From Deltaproteobacteria bacterium (GTDB lineage Bacteria; Desulfobacterota; Binatia; UBA9968): 7,610 nucleotides of DNA. Where the stretch lies: assembly GCA_023250495.1 (NCBI GenBank), contig JAHFAP010000150.1, forward strand, positions 1 through 7,610, given 5' to 3'. This document shows positions 1 through 4,274 of this stretch, piece by piece. Below the pieces are notes generated by a model that had not been told where the DNA came from, did not search any database, and saw only the letters and a list, made by a program, of their open reading frames with translations. The position numbers and the translations under genes are program-made. Positions within the stretch are counted from its first letter, which is position 1. Each line of letters begins with the position of its first letter.

Positions 1-136
1 TGATTTTTTGTTGAAGGGGGATGTCTTTACCAAGGATGTGATAGAGACGTGGCTCAGGTACAAGCGCACCAAGGAGTTAGATGCCATCCGTCTCAGACCC
101 CATCCCTATGAGTTCGCGCTCTACTTCGATATCTAG
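1..136 (+). CDS. glnA: Glutamine synthetase, C-terminal end only (5' end outside window)
   Basis: This is the last 44 codons of a gene entering from the left, read from base 2 to the TAG at 134-136. The visible tail contains the segment YKRTKELDAIRLRPHPYEF and ends in ALYFDI. The R-x-R-P-H-P-x-E-F-x-L-Y pattern is the hallmark C-terminus of glutamine synthetases, which make glutamine from glutamate, ammonium and ATP in the cytoplasm. The tail resembles type I enzymes, but the active site and any adenylylation tyrosine lie outside the window, so the subtype is open. It ends 72 bases before the NasT-like regulator, with no clear hairpin terminator between them, so read-through into the regulator is possible. 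Glutamine synthetase is the ammonium sink for the nitrate pathway encoded downstream, which supports the call. Confidence 0.87.
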   Translation, partial: DFLLKGDVFTKDVIETWLRYKRTKELDAIRLRPHPYEFALYFDI

Positions 137-208
137 CCTTGCGGACGACGGGGGACGCTGAAATTTTGGCTCAGGTGTTGGAAGCGAAGAAAGACAATCA
201 CATAAGGC

Positions 209-799
209 ATGAAGCGGAGAGTCTTAGTTATCGACGACCATCTTCCTTCCAGGAGCTTTCTGATCAAGACTTTGAGCGAGAAAGGCTTTGAGGTCGCCGG
301 CGAGGGAACGAAAGGGTCGAAGGCGTTGGAGCTTTCCATAAAAACCGCGCCGGATGTCGTTCTCATGGCTGTAGGCCTGCCGGATATGGACGGGGTTAGC
401 GCCGCCAGTAAGATCATGGAGGAAAACCCAACCCCCATCGTCCTGCTCACAAGTCATTACGACCCGGAGACCATCGAGCGGACCAAAAGCGCGGGCGTGA
501 TGGCTTACCTTGTGAAGCCCTTGAGGGAAGAGGAGCTGCTTCCCGCCGTGGAGCTCGCCATCTCGCGCTTCGAGGAATTCAGCTCTCTGAGAAAAGAAAA
601 TGAGGACCTCAAGAAGACCCTGGAGGCGCGCAAGGCGATCGAACGGGCGAAGGGGGTCTTAATGAAAAAGCAGGGTCTCTCTGAGGCCGAGGCTTTTTCG
701 TTGATTCAGAAAAAGAGCATGGATCTGCGCAAGCCGATGGTCGAGATCGCTCGGGCGATCGTTCTGACGGAGGAGATAACGAGGGAAAAATCGAGCTAG
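209..799 (+). CDS. nasT: NasT/AmiR-family ANTAR antiterminator with a degenerate receiver domain
   Basis: A 196-residue cytoplasmic regulator. Residues 1-120 form a CheY-like receiver: acidic pair D9-D10, T81 and K103 (in YLVKP) are in place. The phospho-acceptor position, expected as Asp in the pattern LMD-x-x-LP-x-MDG, is Ala54 (LMAVGLPDMDG, codon GCT). A charged, probably coiled-coil linker follows (about 120-140), then an ANTAR domain (about 138-190) with the typical ERAKGVLM-K-G-L-S-E-AEAF core. ANTAR proteins bind RNA leaders with paired hexaloop hairpins and prevent termination; NasT and NasR do this for nitrate-assimilation operons. Three such leaders lie downstream. The receiver starts within a few residues of the ATG, so this start is right, although its Shine-Dalgarno is weak (AAGG is too close at 204-207). 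No nasS-like nitrate sensor gene is visible next to it. The family call is firm; nitrate as the signal is inferred from context. Confidence 0.9.
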   Translation: MKRRVLVIDDHLPSRSFLIKTLSEKGFEVAGEGTKGSKALELSIKTAPDVVLMAVGLPDMDGVSAASKIMEENPTPIVLLTSHYDPETIERTKSAGVMAYLVKPLREEELLPAVELAISRFEEFSSLRKENEDLKKTLEARKAIERAKGVLMKKQGLSEAEAFSLIQKKSMDLRKPMVEIARAIVLTEEITREKSS

Positions 800-834
800 A
801 AAAATACACGGATTAATTTCTGTTCGTAAAGAAC

Positions 835-903
835 TCCGACGGCAGCGCTGCTGTCGGACGAGGAACGCAAGGGCGCCGATCGGATAGGTGCCTTTTTTGT
901 TTT
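835..903 (+). promoter_or_regulatory. ANTAR-type attenuator leader 1 (P1 + weak P2 + terminator), no intact gene after it
   Basis: P1 pairs 835-843 with 850-858 over nine base pairs (one G-U, 841 with 852). This leaves the six-base loop AGCGCU at 844-849, with A at position 1 and G at position 4. P2 is a second six-base loop, AAGGGC at 869-874, closed by only two firm pairs (867-868 with 875-876). The P2 loop and 3' arm are also the left arm of the terminator at 869-895, so the two structures are exclusive. Paired hexaloops with A1/G4 are the known recognition signature of ANTAR proteins. The leader begins 36 bases after nasT, so it could also act as that gene's terminator. P2 is the weakest of the three copies, and the start codon after it opens only a four-residue frame. 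Confidence 0.65.
869..903 (+). terminator. Intrinsic terminator of leader 1
   Basis: The left arm AAGGGCGCC (869-877) pairs with GGTGCCTTT (887-895) over nine base pairs including two G-U pairs. The loop is nine bases, and T893-898 followed by GTTTT forms the U-tract. The left arm overlaps P2 of the leader, as expected for an antitermination switch. Confidence 0.8.
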
Positions 904-917
904 CAGGAGAAGAAGAG

Positions 918-1113
918 ATGCCTGGTTTGTAGGCGCGCTGATCAATGATTGGTCACTTGGAAGATTTAGATTCGAAAAAAACTTAGATAATCGTTGGGAT
1001 CCGATGTTGGCCCGGGAATTGCGTTGATAAACCAGCGAAGCGTGGCGGCCTTTGAAGAAGGGCAACAGCGCTTGCTGGGAGACAGTGCAGTGCTTTTGAT
1101 CGGGAGGAGATGA
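918..1113 (+). pseudogene. Possible decayed gene behind leader 1
   Basis: A good Shine-Dalgarno (AGGAGA, 905-910) sits seven bases before ATG 918. This mirrors the distance from the terminator to the start in the other two leaders. The frame stops after four codons (MPGL, TAG 930-932). Two neighbouring frames then stay open in succession: 920-1027 gives a stretch containing WFVGALINDWSLGRF and ending MLARELR, and a second frame ending at 1113 includes AAFEEGQQRLLGDSAVLLIG. Such a frame-switching pattern is what a small gene with frameshifts would leave. The pieces are short and match no family I recognise, so this may equally be chance. Its former function cannot be stated. Confidence 0.22.
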
Positions 1114-1143
1114 CGAAAGCCTAACGGAAAAAAGAATTCAGGA

Positions 1144-1221
1144 GGTCCTCTGATCGCAGTGTGGTGACCGAGGACCGGGCAAGGGCGCCGGGCTTAGAGG
1201 GTTTTGGCGCCTTTTGTTTTT
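1144..1221 (+). promoter_or_regulatory. ANTAR-type attenuator leader 2, upstream of the 57 aa/STAS/MBL genes
   Basis: P1 has a seven-pair base, GGTCCTC (1144-1150) with GAGGACC (1170-1176). An upper stem (1152-1157 with 1164-1169, one A-C mismatch, bulged T1151) closes the six-base loop AGUGUG at 1158-1163, which has A1 and G4. P2 is GGC (1178-1180) with GCC (1187-1189) around the loop AAGGGC at 1181-1186, again A1 and G4. The P2 loop plus 3' arm form the left arm of the terminator at 1181-1214. The first A of the P1 loop lies 23 bases before that of the P2 loop. The design fits control by the ANTAR protein encoded at 209-799: binding would stabilise P2 and let transcription continue into the gene at 1236. 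Confidence 0.77.
1181..1221 (+). terminator. Intrinsic terminator of leader 2
   Basis: AAGGGCGCC (1181-1189) pairs with GGCGCCTTT (1206-1214), nine pairs with one G-U. The loop is 16 bases, and the run TTTTGTTTTT follows from 1212. Eleven bases at its left edge (GCAAGGGCGCC) are identical to leader 1. Confidence 0.85.
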
Positions 1222-1235
1222 CAGGGGGTGGCATC

Positions 1236-1409
1236 ATGGCACAAAGATGTTTGAGCGAGCTGTTCCTGGCGGGAAGAGTGTTCGAAAATATCATTTTCAT
1301 CGCGGAGGTCTTCGCCGATCGGGAGGACGAAGAGATACCGGACGTTCCCATGCTTGAGCTTGCGAAGTCGTTTGAGCTCAAAAAACTCAAGCGGGAGAAC
1401 AGAGCCTAA
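1236..1409 (+). CDS. Uncharacterised 57-residue protein, first gene behind leader 2
   Basis: I do not recognise a family. The ATG at 1236 follows GGGGGTGG (1224-1231) and comes just after the leader terminator. An in-frame GTG at 1161 would place the start inside the P1 loop, so it was rejected. The product begins MAQRCLSELFLAGRVF and has a hydrophobic-rich first half (about 9-26, FLAGRVFENIIFIAEVF). An acidic patch (28-33, DREDEE) and a Lys/Arg-rich helical tail (44-56) follow. The hydrophobic part is interrupted by charges, so a membrane helix is unlikely; a small amphipathic adaptor or regulator is a guess. The STAS-like gene begins 24 bases later and the MBL gene overlaps that one, so the three are probably one transcript controlled by the leader. 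Its reality rests on start, position and operon context, not homology. Confidence 0.62.
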   Translation: MAQRCLSELFLAGRVFENIIFIAEVFADREDEEIPDVPMLELAKSFELKKLKRENRA

Positions 1410-1433
1410 AGCGGTGCGAGAGATGGTTCCGGA

Positions 1434-1787
1434 ATGCGTTATCGGATTACCGAAGTCAGCGGCTGGTTCATCGTGAGCGTATCGGGGAAAGCAGAGAACA
1501 ACGAGCCGTTGAAAGTGAAATATCTTTTCAAGCGGTGGCTGGCTGAAAAAGGGATGCGCGTTATCGTCAATCTACAAGAGATCGAAGAGCTCGGAGTATG
1601 GGAAATGGGACTTCTCACGTCCTTTAAAAAGGAGATGGACCAGCGGGCTGGAACGTTGAGGATCTGCCATATCGATCCATCGCTAAAAGGTTATTTTCAA
1701 AAGGACCGTTTCACCGAGCAGTTTGAGATCTATTTGGATCTCGAAAGCGCCATGGAAGGAAGAAAGGTTGAACCACATGAATGGTAA
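1434..1787 (+). CDS. Small STAS-domain-like protein without the usual phospho-serine
   Basis: A 117-residue soluble protein whose whole length resembles a STAS (anti-sigma-factor antagonist) fold. It has an N-terminal strand pair (about 3-18, ending FIVSVSGKAE) and a helix (24-39). The strand RVIVNLQEIEEL (42-53) precedes the conserved loop, then come a helix (57-71), the strand TLRICHI (74-80) and a final helix/strand region (83-107). In classical SpoIIAA-like members the loop reads roughly D-S-S-G-L-G and carries the phosphorylated serine. Here it reads G-V-W-E-M-G (54-59), so switching by serine phosphorylation is not expected. A ligand-binding or scaffold role is inferred. The gene lies 24 bases after the 57-residue gene and overlaps the next gene by 11 bases, so it is probably co-translated. 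Its assignment rests on pattern rather than a diagnostic motif. Confidence 0.68.
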   Translation: MRYRITEVSGWFIVSVSGKAENNEPLKVKYLFKRWLAEKGMRVIVNLQEIEELGVWEMGLLTSFKKEMDQRAGTLRICHIDPSLKGYFQKDRFTEQFEIYLDLESAMEGRKVEPHEW

Positions 1788-2538
1788 TGAGCGGGTGACT
1801 GAACTTCAACCCGGCATCTTTCAGGTGCGCGGCCTTGCCGGAAGCAGCCACAGCTACGTCATCAAAGGCGCTTATCTGAATGTTCTCATCGACTCCGGCG
1901 CTGATCACAATTTCCCGGTGCTGGAGCGCGGCTTGTCCGAGATCGGGCTCCGCGTCAGGGACATCGAGCTGGTGATCAACACCCACGAGCATTGCGATCA
2001 CATCGGCGCCAACCGGTATTTCCAGGAACATGCATTGATCGCCGCGTACCGTTTGGCGGCGTCCAAGATGATCCTGGGAGACTACTACGTCACGATGTAC
2101 AAGGGGAACGACCTGAACGAAATCCCGCTAAGGGTTCATCTATGGCTGGAGAACATGACGCGGTTGGATCTCGGCAACTATAGCTTGCGTATCTTTCACA
2201 CGCCGGGTCACACATCGGGGTGCATTTCCATTTACGAGGCGACTCGTGGGTTACTCTTCTCGGCCGATACGATCTTCGCGGGCGGAACGCTGTCGTATAT
2301 CGCGGAGTCCGGAAGCGTGGGGGACTATATCGACTCGCTCCGGCGGCTGCGCTGCTTCGGGCTGGAGGCCCTCTACCCCGGTCACGGACGGATCTCTATG
2401 ACGCCGGCAGAGGATATCGACCGGGCGATCGAGAATGCCAAAATTCTTTTGGAGGGAAGAAGCGAGGACAGGGAGAAAATTTTCTTTTACAAGCAACAGG
2501 AGAGGTCGAGTTCCGATGCGGCGGTAGAAGGATCCTAA
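1777..2538 (+). CDS. Metallo-beta-lactamase-fold hydrolase (glyoxalase II-like)
   Basis: A 253-residue protein with a complete set of dinuclear metal ligands. It has H70-x-H72-x-D74-H75 (THEHCDHIG), H145 in HTPGHTSG, D164 in SADTIF and H203 in YPGHG. Strand VLIDSGAD (36-43) precedes the first motif as in the family. MBL-fold enzymes hydrolyse thioesters, lactones, phosphoesters and other substrates, and nothing here fixes the substrate. The first motif is HxHxDH rather than the HxExDH of flavodiiron NO/O2 reductases, and no flavodoxin domain follows, so a hydrolase is more likely than an oxidoreductase. The ATG at 1777 follows AAGGAAGAAAGG (1756-1767). The frame is open to 1723, but that start lies deep in the STAS gene and was rejected. 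An 11-base overlap with the STAS-like gene indicates translational coupling. Position between two leaders suggests a nitrate- or nitrite-linked task, perhaps dealing with reactive by-products; this is inference. Confidence 0.88.
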   Translation: MNGNERVTELQPGIFQVRGLAGSSHSYVIKGAYLNVLIDSGADHNFPVLERGLSEIGLRVRDIELVINTHEHCDHIGANRYFQEHALIAAYRLAASKMILGDYYVTMYKGNDLNEIPLRVHLWLENMTRLDLGNYSLRIFHTPGHTSGCISIYEATRGLLFSADTIFAGGTLSYIAESGSVGDYIDSLRRLRCFGLEALYPGHGRISMTPAEDIDRAIENAKILLEGRSEDREKIFFYKQQERSSSDAAVEGS

Positions 2539-2542
2539 CGAT

Positions 2543-2622
2543 CTCCTCCCTTCCCTCGCCTCCTTTGGAAGGGGATGGAGCCGGGGGGCCTGACCCGCGT
2601 GGACCGCCGAGGTCAGCCCCCC
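2543..2622. repeat. Two back-to-back intergenic hairpins
   Basis: The first hairpin pairs CCCTTCC (2548-2554) with GGAAGGG (2567-2573) and, across a small internal loop, CTCC (2543-2546) with GGAG (2577-2580). The second pairs 2583-2595 with 2611-2622, twelve pairs with one bulged C, carrying a run of six G against six C. Neither is followed by a T-run, so they are not classical intrinsic terminators. They may end or stabilise the MBL transcript. The style resembles dispersed intergenic palindromes of the REP type, but a single window cannot show copy number. Confidence 0.55.
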
Positions 2623-2627
2623 ACCAC

Positions 2628-2633
2628 TAAAAT
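2628..2633 (+). promoter_or_regulatory. Tentative -10 element ahead of leader 3
   Basis: TAAAAT matches TATAAT at five of six positions and lies seven bases before the first paired base of leader 3 (2640), a natural start for the attenuator RNA. No -35 box is present at 16-18 bases upstream; those positions fall in the preceding hairpin. If real, the promoter would need an activator. Confidence 0.25.
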
Positions 2634-2639
2634 AGAACG

Positions 2640-2714
2640 GTCTACGTTGCAGCGTTGCAGCTAAGGACAAGGCAAAGGCGCCCGCTCGAGGAGAGTCAGG
2701 TGCCTTTTGTTTTT
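2640..2714 (+). promoter_or_regulatory. ANTAR-type attenuator leader 3, upstream of nirA-transporter-narB
   Basis: P1 has an upper stem GTTGC (2646-2650) with GCAGC (2657-2661) closing the six-base loop AGCGUU at 2651-2656, with A1 and G4. A lower stem pairs 2640-2643 with 2665-2668 across a small internal loop. P2 is GGC (2671-2673) with GCC (2680-2682) around AAAGGC (2674-2679), again A1 and G4. The P2 loop and 3' arm make the left arm of the terminator. Spacing between the two loops is 23 bases, as in leader 2. Attenuation of a nitrate/nitrite reductase operon through such a leader is the known role of NasR and NasT, so the assignment is strong. Confidence 0.82.
2674..2714 (+). terminator. 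Intrinsic terminator of leader 3
   Basis: AAAGGCGCC (2674-2682) pairs with GGTGCCTTT (2699-2707), nine pairs with one G-U. The loop is 16 bases, the same length as in leader 2, and TTTTGTTTTT follows from 2705. It ends 12 bases before the nirA start, so it would block the operon unless read through. Confidence 0.86.
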
Positions 2715-2726
2715 GAAAGAGACTGA

Positions 2727-4274
2727 ATGAACAAGATCGAAGAGTACAAGAGAGAAAAAGACGGCCTCGATATTCTTCGAGACGTTCCGCGCTATGCCCA
2801 AGAGGGATGGGAAGCGATCACTGAAGGGGATCGGGAGAGACTTAAATGGGCGGGAGTCTTTTTCCGCCGCCAGACCCCGGGCCATTTTATGATGCGCCTC
2901 CGCATCCCAAACGGCTTCAGCAATGCGGCGCAGATCCGCACCATTGCCGAGATCAGCAAAGAGTTCGGCAAGGGCTTCGCCGACATCACCACGAGGCAGC
3001 AGATTCAGCTTCGCTGGTTCGGAATCGAGGATGTGCCGGAGATTTGGGATCGCCTGAAGAACGTGGGCCTTGTCTCGCTGCAAACCGGCATGGACAACAT
3101 CCGCAACGTCGTCGGCTGTCCCGTCGCCGGACTCACTCCCAACGAGCTTTTCGATGCCTCGCCGGTCGCGCGCGAGTTCACCCAAATGTTCGTGGGCAGC
3201 AAGGCCTACACAAACCTGCCGCGGAAATTCAACGTGACGATCACCGGCTGCAAAGAAAACTGCACACACGCCGAGTCGCAGGACATCGCGCTGACGCCCG
3301 CGACGGAAGAGATCGACGGCGAGGAAGTCAAAGGCTTCAACGTCGCCGTGGGCGGCAAGATGGGCTCCGGGGGATACCGGATCGCCTCACCGTTGGATCT
3401 GTTCGTGCGCCCGGAAGAGGCGGCGGAGATTTGCAGCCACATCGTCTTGCTCTTCCGCGATCATGGCCTTCGCGAATCGCGCACAAAAGCCCGTCTGGCG
3501 TTCCTTGTCGATGCTTGGGGCGCGGAGAAGTTTCGCCGGGAGTTGGAGCGCCGCGCTGACCGTCCGCTGCCGCAGGCAGGAAAAGATGAGAGACTCAAAA
3601 AATATACAGATCACATCGGCATCTTGCGCCAAAAACAAACGAGACTGAACTACGTGGGTCTGGCGGTTCCCGTGGGACGGATCACCACGGAGCAGCTTTT
3701 TGAAATCGCCCGCTTGTCGGAGCTTTACGGAAGTGGAGAGGTAAGAATTACCACCGGTCAGAACCTGATCATCCCTAGCGTCCCCGATCACAAGATCGGA
3801 GCTCTCACAGAAGAGCCGCTTCTCAAGGAGCTTCGCTACGATCCCTCCGAGGTGGTGCGAGGTCTGGTGAGCTGCACGGGCATCGACTACTGCCACTTTG
3901 CGCTGATCGAGACCAAGGAGTTGGCGCTCAAGACCTCTCGTTATCTGGAAGAAAAACTGGGGAACACGAAGCCAATCAGAATTCACTGGTCCGGATGTCC
4001 GGCAGGCTGTGGCAATCATGCGGCGGCGGATATCGGTCTTTTAGGGAAAAACATCAGGGTTAATGGAGAGGTGATCGATGCCGTGGATGTTTTTGTCGGC
4101 GGGAGATCCGGGCCGGACGCTCAGCAGGGGAAAAAACTCTTAGAGGACGTTCCCTGTGATGTGCTGCCTCAGGTTTTAGAGCGGTTGGTTCCGTATCTTT
4201 CCCGCACAGAGGTAAGAAGAGACAAAGCAGAGGGAAAGGAAAGGATCGAGGATGAAGCTGAAAGGGTTCTTTAA
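2727..4274 (+). CDS. nirA: Ferredoxin-dependent assimilatory nitrite reductase (siroheme, 4Fe-4S)
   Basis: A 515-residue cytoplasmic enzyme of the nitrite/sulfite reductase family, reducing nitrite to ammonium with six electrons. The layout is the family's twofold repeat: ferredoxin-like half-domain (about 45-110, with RRQTPGHFMMRLRIPNG and TTRQQIQLRW), first siroheme domain (about 120-275), second half-domain (about 305-365), second siroheme domain (about 375-495). The four cluster/siroheme cysteines are present as C383-x5-C389 (SCTGIDYCHFALIETK) and C424-x3-C428 (SGCPAGCGNH). The CTG...C.FALIETK form matches nitrite rather than sulfite reductases, and the neighbours agree. There is no NAD(P)H or FAD domain, so ferredoxin or a similar carrier is the expected donor. 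An additional pair, C175 and C179 (TGCKENC), lies in the first siroheme domain. The ATG follows GAAAGAG (2715-2721) directly after leader 3. The transporter gene overlaps its end by 23 bases. Confidence 0.93.
   Translation: MNKIEEYKREKDGLDILRDVPRYAQEGWEAITEGDRERLKWAGVFFRRQTPGHFMMRLRIPNGFSNAAQIRTIAEISKEFGKGFADITTRQQIQLRWFGIEDVPEIWDRLKNVGLVSLQTGMDNIRNVVGCPVAGLTPNELFDASPVAREFTQMFVGSKAYTNLPRKFNVTITGCKENCTHAESQDIALTPATEEIDGEEVKGFNVAVGGKMGSGGYRIASPLDLFVRPEEAAEICSHIVLLFRDHGLRESRTKARLAFLVDAWGAEKFRRELERRADRPLPQAGKDERLKKYTDHIGILRQKQTRLNYVGLAVPVGRITTEQLFEIARLSELYGSGEVRITTGQNLIIPSVPDHKIGALTEEPLLKELRYDPSEVVRGLVSCTGIDYCHFALIETKELALKTSRYLEEKLGNTKPIRIHWSGCPAGCGNHAAADIGLLGKNIRVNGEVIDAVDVFVGGRSGPDAQQGKKLLEDVPCDVLPQVLERLVPYLSRTEVRRDKAEGKERIEDEAERVL

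Larger units (their letters stand above)
800..1235. other. 436-base gap without an intact gene: leader 1, possible relic, leader 2
   Basis: No convincing intact coding sequence is seen on either strand. The stretch holds attenuator leader 1 (835-903), about 215 bases of possibly decayed coding sequence (918-1113), and attenuator leader 2 (1144-1221) that precedes the 57-residue gene. The one longer antisense open frame (796-1065) runs straight through leader 1 and has an unremarkable low-complexity translation, so it was not called. No convincing sigma-70 or sigma-54 promoter could be assigned ahead of either leader. Confidence 0.7.

Noticed and set aside
796..1065. Antisense 89-codon open frame across leader 1
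   Set aside because: It is the complement of the attenuator, with no Shine-Dalgarno seen and no family resemblance.
1077..1093. Possible sigma-54 promoter (GG and GC pairs near 1077-1093) upstream of leader 2
   Set aside because: The GG-to-GC distances are 8 or 12 bases, not the required 10, and the surrounding consensus is poor.
1102..1124. GGGAGGAG followed at once by ATG at 1110
   Set aside because: The frame is only four codons, and the Shine-Dalgarno-like run abuts the ATG with no spacing.
1161..1235. GTG start at 1161 giving an 82-residue version of the small protein
   Set aside because: The extension would translate the P1 loop, P2 and terminator of leader 2. The ATG at 1236 has its own Shine-Dalgarno just after the terminator.
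1723..1776. ATG at 1723 as start of the MBL hydrolase
   Set aside because: It would overlap the STAS-like gene by 65 bases and add residues unlike the family. ATG 1777 has a good Shine-Dalgarno and leaves the usual short N-terminus.
2661..4019. Long antisense open frames opposite nirA (about 200 codons each)
   Set aside because: They mirror the codon pattern of a clearly real gene on the plus strand, and their translations show no family motifs.
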